Shown: in pieces, positions 36,340-49,300 of the stretch | Layout: every line of letters starts with the position of its first letter | Numbering within the stretch: the first letter of the stretch is position 1 | Assembly: GCA_963971405.1 (NCBI GenBank) | Contig: OZ020487.1 | Span: forward strand, 21,189,371 to 21,253,370 | Length of the DNA stretch: 64,000 nt | Reading direction: 5' to 3' | DNA from: Psococerastis gibbosa | Lineage: Eukaryota > Arthropoda > Insecta > Psocodea > Psocidae | The notes under the pieces: generated by a model | The model's input: only the letters and a program-made list of their open reading frames with translations | What the model was told of the DNA's origin: nothing | Database searches by the model: none | Translations under genes and position numbers: made by a program

Positions 36340-38027
36340 TTTTTTTTATTTTTTCCTCGCTTTTATCCCTAGGAGGGGTCAGCGAAACGGCATGTTCTTT
36401 TCCACTCTGCGATTCTGGGCTTCGACTGCGATTGCTCCTACAGTTCTGAGGTCTTGGCGGGCTTTCGCTTTTACCGTCAGCCTGGGCCGTCCTCGTCTTC
36501 TCTTTCCCTCGGCTTCGATACGTTTTATCCGTCTGATAAGCTTATCTGGCCGCCTTCTTTCAACGTGGGCCCACCATGATAGTCGCCGTTCCCGCGCTTT
36601 ATGCGACTATGTTTGCGGTCTTCATTTCAGCTCTTATTTCTTCGTTTTGGCGTCTATCAGCTAGTGTGAAGCCCACGGACCGTCGCAGCATCCGCATCTC
36701 GGCCACATGCAGTCTTTGTTCTTCGGCCTTTCTCAAGGCCCAGCACTCTGAGCCATAAATCAAGGTAGTTCTAACCACTTGCTTGTAGAGTAGCCCTTTT
36801 AGTTTTTGGGCATTTTCCTGTCTGTTAGGATACCACGCATATCTCGCCACTTCAGCCAGCCTATCGAGATTCGACTGCAAGCGTCCTTTTCACACCCACC
36901 TCCCATTTTTAGGGTGGACCATAAGTATTTAAAATTGTTCATTTTTTCGAGCTGAGCGCCTTCTATTTCAACAGTGTGCTCATCAAGTATCCCTCCACTT
37001 TCCATGTACTTAGTTTTTTTGCGGTCAATTTTTTTTTTCATGGTCAATGAAGGCTAGGTGGAGTGGTTCCTTTTTATCCTGCATGGTCCTGAGGTGATCG
37101 GTGGTCCCTTGCCCTGCAATGAAGCCAAGTTGGTTTTCTGTTATGTCCTTCTCCAGTTTGGATCTTACTCGCGCAGTCCACTTCATCGCATGGCTAATCA
37201 GTTTTATGGGTCGATATTTTCCGCAGGATTGCACGTCCCCCTTTCTTTTCTTCATTGATTTGGAATTTGCGGGTCGTAGAGGATTTTGTTGATGAATTTG
37301 GTCATTATAGTTACTCCTGTTGCCCCAAGTGCCTTGAAAGCTTCAATGGGGTAGCTGTCAGGCCCGTGGTTTTGCCATTTGCCATGCTCTTTAGTGCTTC
37401 TTTCACTTCTGCCTCTGTGGTATTGTTTCATTATTACGTTCCTCAGCATTTAGGACCTGGGTTCTTGGGTTTCCAACATTCATAATTCCACTAAAGTACT
37501 CCATCCATTACTAGTTAATGGCCTCCCTTTGGGTAAGGGCTCTTCCTTGCTTGTCTTTAATACATATAACTGTCTGGGCAATGTCCTGTTTATCGCTCAG
37601 CCTTTTCTTAGCTCTTGAATATTTTCTGATCTCCGTCTCGGGTATTCAGTCACTCCTCAGTGGCTGTGTCTCTGGCTTCTGCTCCTGCTCTTTTCGCTCT
37701 TCGTCTAGTGACCGTGTAGCACTCATGGTCGGCCCTTGATTTCGACTTTTGCCATTCCTTGTATGACTTCTTTTTATCTGTCAGTTTGCTTTGCACATCT
37801 TCGTTCCACCACCACGTATCTTTCTGAACCTTTAGTCTTTCCCAGCACATCCGACCGTGAAGACAGTAGAGCTGCCTCAATGTTTTGCCATAGCTTCTTG
37901 ATAGCTAACGCCTCCTATTGGTCGTTCAAAGTTGGCAGTTTCCTCGTGCCTTCCTGGCTGAAGGAGTCACGTATACCATCTCTGGACAGGTCAAACCACC
38001 TTATCTTAGGCTCAAGGGCTTTTAAAT
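36340..38027 (-). mobile_element. RTE-type LINE, reverse-transcriptase part
   Basis: Reverse frames give, in order from the 38-kb end: WFDLSRDGIRDSFSQEGTR, TWWWNEDVQSKLTDKKKSYK, NKILYDPQIPNQ, CGKYRPIKLISHAMKW, NQLGFIAGQGTTDHL, FKYLWSTLKMGGGCEKD and TTLIYGSECWALRKAEEQRL. These are the linker, finger, palm and thumb blocks of an RTE-clade reverse transcriptase. The frame is broken in several places, and the active-site block falls in a damaged stretch near 37040. Its endonuclease half is at 40246-40930, separated by a Penelope-like insertion. Confidence 0.8.
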
Positions 38028-38083
38028 GAACAGAAGGATCCGGGCTAATAGGCCGTGGTCGATTTGAAAGTAGGCTTCCAAAC

Positions 38084-38115
38084 GTTTCGTCAACAACTGC
38101 GGTCGACATCTTCAG
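38084..38115 (-). ncRNA. hammerhead-ribozyme-like core in Penelope terminal repeat
   Basis: Reverse-strand CTGAAGA is followed by a 6-bp stem (GTCGAC with GTTGAC, one G-U pair) and then GAAAC. This matches the CUGANGA...GAAA core of hammerhead ribozymes, which Penelope elements are known to carry. A possible third stem (AAGUG with CGUUU) and a UA cleavage site precede it. Activity is not shown. Confidence 0.5.
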
Positions 38116-38261
38116 TGACACTACGTACACTTATACTGGTAAAATCGTATCGTGGAGGTACCATAGCAACTGATTGAGTTGGTGTAGGTATGGTTTGTTG
38201 AGCAGGAGTTCTCGTTTCTGATTGCTGTGATTGGCCCACTGACGTATTCTCCTTGTAAATA

Positions 38262-38375
38262 AATAATAAGGACTTTTTGTTCTATTACGAAGCCAAACTA
38301 GCGGAGTTAGCCCTCTCTTACACTCAACTAGGAAGGCCCGGGACCGCCTGCTTTACAAGCATGGCCAGAAAATGT
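38262..38375 (-). repeat. tRNA-derived SINE, family U, tail part
   Basis: Matches the 3' two-thirds of the SINE at 35000-35215 (ttgttctattac, gcggagttagccctctctta, ggaccgcctgctttaca). It is inserted in the Penelope element: sequence on either side continues the element. Confidence 0.65.
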
Positions 38376-40154
38376 AGTTGTTTTGTTGAGGGCTGGATAC
38401 CATATTCTATTTACTTTTAATCCTTTTTCCTTTCTTTTATAGGTTTTCGGATGTTTGTAAATTTCTATGACCTCCCTGTGTAGTCGGGGCTAGTACGAAG
38501 CCGTGGTAGAGAGTATTGTAGCCTGCTCAAAACGTACAGTACCTATGGCCTGTTTGTGTTAGCACATCCTCTGTAATTGCTGACCTCTCTGGCTGAAGAA
38601 GGCCACAGTTACGTTTGTGTTCATCTATCCTTGTTTTCAAGCTTCTTTTTGTGGTACCTACCTATGTAGAATTCTGTATACGCCTGCTGATGTCAGTGGG
38701 TCCCTGGCATCTTTGGCCTATCTGAGTAAGCTGTTTAGTTGTTGTGTAGGTTTGAATATTGTTTTCAAATTGTGACGTCGAAAAAGTTTACCTATGCGAT
38801 CCGACACATTTTTATTGAAAGGAAGTTGGACCAATCCCATCGTGGCTGCTGGTTCCTGCCGATCGGTTGCATTACGCGGTGGCCGTATCGTGCTTTTTAT
38901 TTCTCCCTCTGAGTACCCATTCGATTGTAGTGCAATGTCTAAGTGGTTTAGTTCTTCTTTTAGTGCCCGGTGTTCACAGATTCTATTGGCGCGGTGAATA
39001 ATCGTCTTTATCATGGCGCTTTTGGCTGGGATGGTCGTTGGAGTTCTTATTTAGGTACCTATCAGTGTGTGCTGGTTTACGGTATACTGTATGCCCTAGA
39101 GTTCCGCCTTCTTTATTACCAACACGTCAAGAAACGACAAATCACAATTAATCTCTTTTCCATCATGAATTGTATTTTCGGGTGAATCAGGTTCATATGA
39201 TTCAGGAAATTGATTAAGTTTTTTTGGCCATGACTCCATATCACAAAAGTATCATCCACATATCGAAACCAGCATTTCGGTTGCAGAGGAGCTGAGTTCA
39301 ATGCCGTTTTTTCGAAGAATTCCATATAGAAATTAGCCACTACCGGACTTATATTACTACCCATTGCCATTCCGTCCAATTGTTCATATAAGGCCAAATT
39401 CCATTGGAAATACGTCTTCGTCAGCACATGGTGGAACCATTGGGTGATATCGTCAGTGAATTTTTCTTTTATCAATTCCAATGTTTCCTTGATTGGATCG
39501 ACAACAATCGAATGGGTACTCAGAGCGAGAAATAAAACACGCAATACGGCCACCATGTAATACAACCGACCGGCAGGAACCAGCAGCCACGATGGGATTG
39601 GTCCAACTTCCTTTCATTAAAATGTGACGGATCGCATAGGTAAACTCTTTCGACGTCACAATGTGAAAACTATTCAAACCTATACAACAACTAAACAGCT
39701 TACTCAGATCGGCCAAAGATGCCAGGGACCACAAAAAGAAGCTTGAAAACAAGGATAGATGAACCCAAACGTAACTGTCGCCTTCTTCAGCCAGAGAGGT
39801 CTGCAATTGCAGAGCATGCGTTAACACAAACAGACCATACAGCCTATACTGTACGTTTTGGGCAGGCTACAATACTCTCTACCACGGCTTCGTACTACCC
39901 CCGACTATACAGGGAGGCCATAGAAATTTACAAACATCCGCAAAACTTTAACAGAAAGGAAGAAGGATTAAAAGTAAATAGAATATGGTATCCAGCCCTC
40001 AACAAAACAACAACAACGAGAATGACGCCAATGGGCCAATCACAGCAATCAGAAACGAGAACGTATGCGCAACAAACCATACCTGCACCAACTCAATCAT
40101 TTGCTACGGTAACTCCGCGATACAATCTTAGTAGTATAAGTGTACGCAGTGTCA

Positions 40155-40186
40155 CTGAAGATGTTGACTACAGTTGTTGACGAAAC
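40155..40186 (+). ncRNA. hammerhead-ribozyme-like core, forward copy
   Basis: CTGAAGA, stem GTTGAC with GTTGAC (two wobble pairs) and GAAAC lie in the forward terminal repeat of Penelope-like element 3. One stem base differs from the copy at 38084-38115 (C-G has become U-G), and pairing is kept. Confidence 0.45.
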
Positions 40187-40245
40187 GTTGGGAAGCATAC
40201 TTTCAAATCGACCACTGCCTATTTATAAGCCCGGATTCTTCTGTC

Positions 40246-40930
40246 CACTGCTGCGGAAAGACGCAGTTCCCTGGAATCACTTTACAGTTCATGCATGCAG
40301 GTCTATCTCTGCGCCTCAGCATCTGCGCCTGGTGCGTTCCGCTCTTATAGGTGATTAAGTGCTCTTGTCTCTCTTTGAATATGGTGTTACATATATTTAG
40401 TTACTGCGTCTCAGCCCATTCCAGGATCCTCTCGCCTTCCGTGTTTCTCGCTCCGAAACCTTCCCCACCATGTACTGTGGAGTAGCCAGTTCTCTCGTGA
40501 CCAACATGCCTATTTAAGTCGGCTCTTAAAAAACCATTTCAATATCCGGTAGAGTCATCATAAGCTCATCGAAGTTCAGGTTGACTAGGATTTTCTTCTC
40601 GTTGCTACACGTATCCACATATCACGTTCAGCACTACTGCTTCGTCAGTAATTAGAAACTTACAATGCATCACCCGGTCGCTCTTCCTGGTCACCTCAAC
40701 TACTGAATTTTACAGGCTTCCTTCAACAATGACTCCAACTCTGCTTGAACTGTTGCCGGCTTGGCCGTAGTAGATTATTTTGTAACCTCTGACTGAAACA
40801 AAAAGCAAAGTAAGCAAAAATTCCCCACCTCTAGTTTCAGAGAATACCGATATGAAAAAAGAAGTACTATATTTATGCTATATAGAATATACGACGACAC
40901 AGCATTAGGACAGGGCTGGGCACTCGGGTC
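40246..40930 (-). mobile_element. RTE-type LINE, endonuclease part
   Basis: Reverse frames read RILEWAETQ, NICNTIFKERQEHLITYKSG and CKVIPG, the C-terminal blocks of the RTE endonuclease. The next expected block, leading into the reverse transcriptase, resumes at 38027. So this and 36340-38027 are one LINE split by the Penelope-like element. The 5' end is worn. Confidence 0.7.
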
Positions 40931-40939
40931 GATGTTTTG

Positions 40940-43830
40940 CGTTCATTTCACCTTTACACAGGGGACAGACGTCCGAAGCAAAGACCCCGATGCGATGCAG
41001 GGGGAAGGAAGGTAGTCGTGGCCGGTGGTGGTCCTGAAAACAGCAACGCTCAATGCCCTAGGCAGGAACCGGAGTATTGGCAAGTCTATAAGGGTGGCCC
41101 AGTTTTTTCCTGCGCTTGTATGTCTGTGGCGGTTTCTGACCCATGCCCTTACAGCTCTGGCTATGATGGATTTAGCGGAGGTGTATGACAGTGTACTGGC
41201 CGGCTACTCCAATTTTGGCCAGCTCGTCTGCCTTTTCGTTGCCGCCGATTCCTACATGGCTGAGAATCCTCAGCAGAACGATGTGCCATCCACCCTCTAG
41301 CAAATTTGATAGCAGCGTGCGGCAGTTTATTCCTATTTCGCAACCGTGGCACGGTTGCTACTCAGAGCAAGAATCAATCAGGAACACTACTTTATTTTTA
41401 TTGTCTCTTGTTTCTTACAATTTTTTAGCAGGCTCATGCTGCTGCAATATCTCCGTCGTAGTTGGTCAGAGCCCAGAGGTGCACCTACAGGCACTGCGTC
41501 TTGGAAAGCTTCGGACAAAAAAACCTGCTCTTTTTTTCCAGATAAAGGATGGAGGGGCCATTGCAGTATATGTGGAGCCATTCTTTTGCTGCGTATCTAG
41601 TATGAATGGTCTCTAAAGCAGAGCAACATCAGTGGATACGTGTTTTAGCAGATCGTGATTGACTAGGTGCAGCTCAGCAGCTGGAAGCGAGAGAAAGGCT
41701 TGTTGTTGGCAGGGGGAAGGCGCTGCTTCACCCAGTAGTATGTCGTATTTTTTTTCTGATGGAGTCTGCCATGATCAGTAACTTGACTTTCTTTTCAGCC
41801 GGGAAGCAGCTTTTGTATATTGGGTCCTTTTTAGGGGCAGCAAGCGTTTTTGTCTTTCTCAAAAGTTAAGTGCGGCTTTTTCTCTGTGGCATTGCATGGG
41901 TTCTATTCCGGTCTGGACTTCCGTGGCAGCTTAGGTGCAGATTTTGGGGCACCAGTGATAATTCGCATTGACGCATTTTGGGCAACATGCAGTTTTAGCG
42001 TAGTATTGGCACTCGCTGTTACAGTGGCTTCACTACCGTGCTCGAGTATGGGGCGAATATAGGTTTTGTACGTGGATGTCAGCACGTCTTGAGTGGCACC
42101 CTATTTTGTAGCTGTTGGACGTTTAAATAGACAGCACCTCTATCAGGCTTTGTCAGCTATGGATTTCCACGTCATTTTCTTGTCAATCGACAGATATTTC
42201 GTTGCATCCTGCTGCTCCAGTTCCGCGTCTTAGAGGGTAAGTTTGACTTCAGACTGTTTCGTTGACAGGCTGAGTACCTGGCTGACCGTTTTATCGGAGC
42301 TAACGGTGAGACAGAGTTGCTTGTAGCCCCTTTCGCGAGGTTCTCAATGTTTAATTTAGGACAGATTCCTGGCTTTTCAGGTCGCTGCTGGATGCCCAGA
42401 TGAGTAAGTCATCAGCATATACCAAAGCTTCAACTCCTGGCATAGCTCGGATGGTGTTCAGAACGTCATTTACCATCAAGTTGAAGAGTTGACAACTGAT
42501 GACAGCCCCTTGGCTAGTCCTTGCCGCTGCAAGCGGAGCTTTGATGTTTTGCTAAGGAAAAGTTCAGTGCCATTATCAAGAAAGAATTTATCCAGTAGAA
42601 GATTTTACTAGAGATGCCATTTATGGACAAGAACAAGCAGATGCAATGGTTCGGCCACGTCCAAAGGATGGACGAAAACAGGACCACCCGGAGGTTGGCG
42701 GAAGCAAGGCCGCAAGGAAGAAGACCCATCGGTAGACCGAGGACAACTCTCGAGGAAAGGATTGAACAACTCGCTTGAGCAAGAGGGAAAGCGATGGCCG
42801 AGCTCAAGGTGTTAACGTCCGACCAGGGCGATTTCAGGAAATGGGTTCGAGGCGACCCCCCACGGTGCGCACGCGGCACTAAGGGGGAAGAAGAAGAAGA
42901 ATCCATTTATGGCCATCTTGAGCAGGATACTCTCCATACGGTGTCACAAGCTGCTTTTAGGTCCACCAAGACTGAGACAGTGGACATTTTTCGGTGAAAA
43001 GCGTCCTTAACGTGTTGCGTGAAGTCCACTACCTGGTCCATAGTGTTCCTGTGTTTTCTGAATCCAGCTTGTGCATTGTCTAGGCCACCGAGGTAAATGA
43101 ATGGAAGGAGCAGCCTGCTTAATACCATTCTCTCTGCGACCTTGCATAAGGAGCTGGTGAGCGAAATGGGTAGATGGCTGTCTAGCCTCCATGGGTCCTT
43201 TCCCTTCTTCAGAGAGGTAGGATCACTTCACTCTTTCTCTATTGGCTGGGAATTCTGGAATTCCACGTCAGGTTTATAAACTCTAGTAATGTTGCCTTAG
43301 CACTATAGCCCAGATTAATAACCATTTCAGGGAAAATGCCGTAGATGCCTGCAGCCTTATTTTTCTTGGTTTGAGCAAAGGCTGCTTCTACCTCCAAAAA
43401 TGTAAAATTTTCTAGACAGATGCACGTCATTTTTCTGTCGAGGCACTGAGGCAGGGGGCTCTTAACTAGTTTGGCTTTTGCCCTTCTGTAAATTTTGAAA
43501 TTGCTTGCATAAGGCTTCTGCGATTTGCTTGTGAGACGTTAATCTTTGTTTCTTCCTCGGAGTGGTAGCTGTTGTTGCTTATTATTATTATTCAGACTCG
43601 ATACAAAACGGGTTGCTTTACTTACGTCTTTTCTAAAATCAAGTTTTCCCAAGAAGTCTTTGAATGCGTCTCTTTTGTTCGATTTGATGGCTCTGGCAGG
43701 CTTGCTCCTTTCGGAGTTCTATGCAGTCCAGCAGAGATTTGGATGCTTCTGCTTTGCGCCTTGAACGATTTCTCCTCGCCATTTTTAGTAGTTATACACT
43801 TAGGAGCAATAAGTTCTGCATAACATACTA
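40940..43830 (-). mobile_element. LINE with reverse transcriptase and RNase H
   Basis: From the 43.8-kb end, reverse frames give a linker, then AAFAQTKKNKAAGIYGIFPE, QAGFRKHRNTMDQVVDFTQ, VKDAFHRKMSTVSVLVDLKA (palm), STYKTYIRPILEHGSEA and QNASMRIITGAPKSAP, then an RNase H region: EWLHIYCNGPS and LRILSHVGIGGNEKADELAK. RNase H after the transcriptase places it in the I, R1 or Loa groups. It is broken, and it is interrupted at 42627-42902 by another LINE tail. Confidence 0.8.
42627..42902 (+). mobile_element. 5'-truncated LINE tail inside another LINE
   Basis: The forward frame reads WFGHVQRMDENRTTRRLAEA, then GRPRTTLEERIEQLA, the usual C-terminal stretch of several LINE groups, and ends in (GAA)n. 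It is flanked by a perfect 10-bp duplication, CCATTTATGG, at 42617-42626 and 42903-42912. A second copy of the same family is at 57687-57905. Confidence 0.85.
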
Positions 43831-45189
43831 TACACAGAAAAACCTCTTGACTCCTTGCTTCTGAAATAAGAGTTGAAGCACGTTATGCTGGTAAAGGTAC
43901 AAAGTGCAGTAATTTGTTGATAGTCCTACAAGAAAATTGTATTGAGAGCGTTTAGGAGTAAGCTTCTACTTAAACTACTAAGTGCTGGTTCGGTTTTGAA
44001 AAGGCCACGCATTTATTAATATTTTACTTTTACTTTGTACCTACAGGTATCTGCATGAATTAGTTATTGTTTTGTTTCTTTAATTTTAATTTAGAATATG
44101 GACTCTCATGGAAATGGTGAACGAAACATGGTGGGTTACTGTAGGACATGATAGGTGTAACTATAATCGAAGACAATTAGTTTAGCCTGATAATATGCAC
44201 TTATTTAATTTAATATACTGGCATTAACAGCCCAAAATAGCTGTAATACCAATATCATAACAGTCCACAATGTAGTAGGTACGTACCACTAAATATCGTC
44301 GATTTCCTAACTACATTAACTAATTTGGCTCTACGTGGCGGGAGCATACATAGCTAACTCTCCGTTTTGTTCCCATATTTGGAATCCTGTAGAAAGCAAA
44401 GTAAATGTGTAAACATTATAACAAATTCATAAACTACAAGCCGACTTGTTACCAATTCCCAGGGACATAAGGCTTAGGTTCCGGTGTGTACCAATGCAGT
44501 TTTTAATAGTCTTTAATCAGCAGTAATGTTAATGACGTCAAGGAAAGGAATTTATAACGAGTTAACTTGCATATACTGTACTTAATAAATATCCTACGTC
44601 TAGTCAATCCTTTCCGTTCCTTTTTGACCAGTTTTCCATTTATAAGCTGGGCTTGGCCTTAACCGTGATACAATGAGTCATGCATTTGTAAGGGCGGTCT
44701 TACTGACACACCTTTGTACAGGCTGATTAAGTTTACCTTCAGGAGTTAGGGTAGAGAGAGTTTACAAATCGCGTTATTGTAGCAGCACCCCTGCAATCTT
44801 CTTGGATGGCTATTTGTATTACTTTGAATCTCACTGCAACTTGTGCAACTGTCGATTCGACTCTGGATGGTCAAGAATCTTCATAATTGTATTTTTATAA
44901 GAGGTTTCATTAAATCGGTATTAATAACATAAGATATAGTTTAACTGGGTACATTAAAAATAAAACCTTTGCGAACATGCTTGGCCTAACCCTAACAGGT
45001 TGGCGCAAAAATGGCAAATTGCATTTTACTTACCGGAAAAAATAAGCATGGCTCGGGCATTTCGTATTTTTACATCCCACATCTTGCACTCCTTCCACAT
45101 GGTGCTTATTTAATAAAGAAACTTCAAAGTTAAGACAGAATAATTCAAACATGAAAATACTTTAGATAGCCACCGACACAACAAACGTT
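43831..45189. other. spacer, no gene seen
   Basis: AT-rich sequence without a supportable gene, RNA or repeat that I can name. Confidence 0.4.
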
Positions 45190-45959
45190 GCAGCTGCCAT
45201 ATTGTTGATTTTGATTTTTTTTTTACATCTTGGTGTCGCCTATAAGTTACATATGGGTAACGGCCCTCTCCATAATAGACTTTACGGGACAGCCCCGGGA
45301 TGGTTGGCTTATGATTAGGGGGGTATTCCACATACGTACAACGTCAATGAAAATTATGAAATTGATGGTGGCAGCAGACATTTTTACATACTAAAAATTC
45401 TGCTGCCACCATCAATTTCATAATTTTCATTGACGTTGTACGCAGGGGGCTGTCAACGCTGTATAAAATGGAATTTTGCCTTTCTTCCACTAAGAACCGT
45501 CTTCTGCTAAGTGGACGGAGATAATTTTTTCCGCACCGCGGCGCTTGCAGCGTTCCCGCTTAAATTCAAATTTTGGTCTGTAACATTTTAGTTGCCATAT
45601 TCCAATGGAGATTAATATTATTTTTTTTATATTCCATTATAATGACAGTTGACTGTATTTCAACGCTTATATTATGTAATGTGCCATTGGCAGTGTAAAG
45701 TCTAATAAGTTTACGTATGATAAGTAGATAAGTATCGGTAATACAGTAAGCAGCGTTAGTCAATTGCAGTTCAAACGTTAAATTTCCACATTTCAATTTT
45801 ATTCATATACTTTTATACTGTACTGAACATTCCCATTAATACGGTAGTTTATTTTTACTCTTTGGCACTACAGTCTAGAGCCCGTAATGTCCTAAAAAAC
45901 TTTTTCATAACCCGTACGTAGCACATTGTTTATTACTCTAGATTATTATTAGTAACCCA

Positions 45960-46110
45960 TTCGTCCTATGTCGAATGCCTAATACCAACGACCAAAATTG
46001 ATTGTTTTTTCCATTAGCAATCCGTTAAACGTCTTCGATGTCAACTTATGCTATCTACTATACGAGGGATAATGGACACTATGAGAGAATGAGCCATGCT
46101 CAACATGGAC
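45960..46110. repeat. dispersed repeat S, copy 3 (weak)
   Basis: Shares aatgcctaataccaacgacc-like and cttcgatgtcaac...gataatggac blocks with 19022-19290. Diverged, so the match is tentative. It lies inside the large transposon, before the transposase gene. Confidence 0.4.
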
Positions 46111-46391
46111 AAAATGTACAAATGGTCGTCCCACTACTACCTATTCCTTCTCAATCCCTAGGACTTATCACCCTTTTGACTGGCATATTAATTGAATTGA
46201 AACAGCCCACAACCGAGCAATATCGGACTCTTCTTTTGCTAGCTTTCGGCATTTTTCTACTAAAACTAAAATCTAAAATATAATTGCCAATCGAAATTAG
46301 CCATGCGACATCTGTTGGATTACACTCGTAGCTAGCCCAAGAAGGACCCTCCATTGCCGCCATTATTAATTTCCATGGTAAATATTAAAGA

Positions 46392-49300
46392 ATGGTTAGA
46401 ACAAAAAGAAACTGTACTAATTGTTGCGTTTTTAGTTGCAATTCAGCCCATTACAATAGTCCGGGGGCTTCGTTCCATGAATTCCCTAAGGTGAATAGCC
46501 ACAATGTGGTAATAGAAAATAAATTTGGGGTGAAAGAGAAAATTGATGCTAACAAGGCATGGCATCACATTTTGAAAATGGGGAAAACTGCTTCCGTGCA
46601 TATGAAGGTGTGTTCTAAGCATTTTACTGAAAGCGATTTTTTTAATCATGGTAAGTAAATTCATTAACTAAATTGTGCATGTCAAATAGAATATCAATGT
46701 TTATTAGAGCCCAAATAACCCTAGAAATTATAGCAATTCAGCCGTACTCCCTGGCATCCTGTGCAATGTTCATGGTTACACTAACTTATATCTGTTTGTT
46801 GGGGCTGCTTTGGGTTCTAAAATTATTTTTGATGACGCTGGTTATATATAGTATAACTCATTTGACATTAGGCATTAAAAGTGCGCAATGGGCTACTTAA
46901 CAACTTTTGGAAGCAAAATGTATTTCAATAATAATGGACCTTGTATTCATCACCTAGAAATGTCATTGCCAATATGTTCTCATTACTATTAATAAATTGC
47001 TGCAAACTATTGTCGGAGGACCGTACTAATAGTATTATGCAGTGAACTTGCTTGAGTGGCTTTTCTGCTACCTACGTAAACTTGATCGACTGGTGTCTTT
47101 TCATGGCATACATGGTTTGTTACATACCCATATTAATTACGGTAATGTGGCATGGGGTCACTCTGTCAGGAGTAAGCAGGGTAACCTGCTATTACTACAG
47201 AAAAGAACTATCCACATTGTTACAATAATTAATTAAGGGACTTAGTATTGTGTTGTATATTGTATTATTCAATTAGCTAGTAGTGGTTGTATGTAAAGTA
47301 GTATTGAGTGGTAGTAAATACACCAAACTATCTTCTTCTAGTCACTTCATCCTCTCGAACTTCTTCCGTACCTACCCGATAGTTTCCATTGTTGTTGTTG
47401 GAACTCAGAAGCGCCGCGCGCTTATTCAGAATCTCCAACTTCAGATCACTGATTGTCTATTGCCTTTGGTGCTGCATTCTTTCGTTCTTACGACAACTTC
47501 TGAAATTTTTCTCACTTTTTAGATCTTTAATAGTTCGATCCACACGGTAGTAGTTTGACAACCCTTCTAGGTAAATACTTTTGTGCCCAACACTGTAGTA
47601 GTTTGACAGCCCTTCTAGGTAAATACTTTTGTGTCCACGTCCTGGTTATGTTTTGCTCTTTATTTTTATTTTTAGGCGGACCCGTTCAACGCCGAAGATT
47701 AAAAAAAGGAGTAGTGCCTTCAGTTAACTTGCCTGTTGCCTCCCACGATCCAAAAAGTCCAAGGAAGACCAGGAAAGCTCAACTGGCATCTCAACGAATT
47801 TTAAGAAAGGCACGAAGGCATATGCACACCTGTTCTGTGCCTATTGAAGAAATCGCTGAACAGAACCCCACGCCCGATGATTTGGTTGCTGCCAACGCAC
47901 TATTAAATTTGTTTGCACCAGTTGAAGGTACGATTAATTTATTGACTCTCGTACAATTTTGCAAAGTTTAGGTCTACCAACAGGCGCAAGTGAGTTACGA
48001 AGTAAAGCCGGTGAATTAGCTACAGTACATGAACTAAGAGAGGATAGACAATATATACAAATACAAATAGAAATACAAGTATTAAAGTCCTTGACCAGGG
48101 TGTTTCAGGGTAACAGCGACAATCCTCTAGTAGTGGAGTGCCGTAAGCTTCATACCTCGGAATCCAGGGACAGTCCATGAATATTTATAAAAAATTTGAA
48201 AATGTGTTGTTAGTGGACATAGAGAAATTTAAAAAAAATTTGCCCGCTCTCAATTTAGAGCTACAGGGTGTGGCAGCATAACTTCCTGCTTTGTAATGCG
48301 CGCCATTCGGTCGGTGGATGTCGTAGCGAAGTGTTTATGGTCTCGTTCGAGAGGTGGGACTGTACACTTTTGTCTTATGCGTACATATTTCTGAAGATTA
48401 AAACATTTAGATCACGTCCCCCATTCTCGATACATTGAGTATAAGTGGCGCGCCGTAATTCAAAAAAATTGAAAGCCTCGGAATTCAGGGCCAGTCAATG
48501 AATATTTATAAAAACTTTGAAAATGTGTTTTCATTAGAATATAGAAAAATGTTTAAAAATGTTTTTTGCCCGTTCTCAATTTTTAAATACAGGGTGCGAC
48601 AAAACAACTTCCTGTTTTGTAATGCGCGTCATTCGGTCGGTTTTTGTCGTAACAGAGTGTTTGTGGTCCCGTTCGAGAGGCGGGACTATAAACTTCTGTC
48701 TTACATAGTTTTGATTATCAAAACATTATGATCACGTCAAATACTTTTGTAAAATTATTATTGTATTTATAAGATTTTTCTTTTGCAGATTTCATAGCGT
48801 TCTGCGGACATTTTATTACACCATGTCTCCATACTAATCTTAGTTTTTTTTTTATTTACTAGAGACAAGTTCCGAGCATGCTGCACAAACTCCAATGGAG
48901 GGAGGGTTAGAAGACAAAGGTGTTCAAGTCACGAGTGGCAATATTTATGTACCGTTCTCGTGGAAGTTGAAGACAGAGGCGAAATTGAATTCCCTTACGG
49001 GTCTCCCAACCTTCCGGATACTTGATTTTATTGTCGACCTGGTGAAAACCATTGTCGTCGACAAACGAATTCATAGGCTTACTTTGAAGGACAGGGTCAT
49101 TTTGACATTCATGAAGCTGAAACTGAATATTAGTTATGCAGTTCTCAGCATTCTGTTTGGCAATCTGACCCCAACGTCTTGTAGGTCTGAATTCAAGAAG
49201 ATGGTGGTCGCTTTAAGCGTAGTGCTGAAGCCTGCAATACCTTGGCCTTCTAGAGAGGAAATATCTCGAAACCTACCAAAATGCTTTCGTAATTTCCCCT

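Larger units (their letters stand above)
38028..40245. mobile_element. Penelope-like element 3 with inverted partner
   Basis: The main body (38028-39570) is on the reverse strand. Its terminal repeat is at 38028-38255, the GIY-YIG-type endonuclease region is worn at 38380-38720, and the reverse transcriptase spans 38718-39565 with LDGMAMGSNISPVVANFYME and FRYVDDTFVIW. At 39571 orientation flips, and a shorter forward copy (39571-40245) repeats the end of the transcriptase, the endonuclease region (ERSAIAEHALTQTDHT, YREAIEIYKHPQNFNRKEEG) and the terminal repeat. Both terminal repeats end in gcccggatt or its complement. It is broken in several places. A partial SINE lies inside at 38262-38375. 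Confidence 0.85.

Noticed and set aside
37058-38029. Several forward open frames of 60-97 residues
   Set aside because: They lie opposite the RTE reverse transcriptase, which carries recognisable family blocks on the reverse strand.
41185-41616. 143-residue forward open frame
   Set aside because: Antisense shadow of the RNase H region of the reverse-strand LINE.
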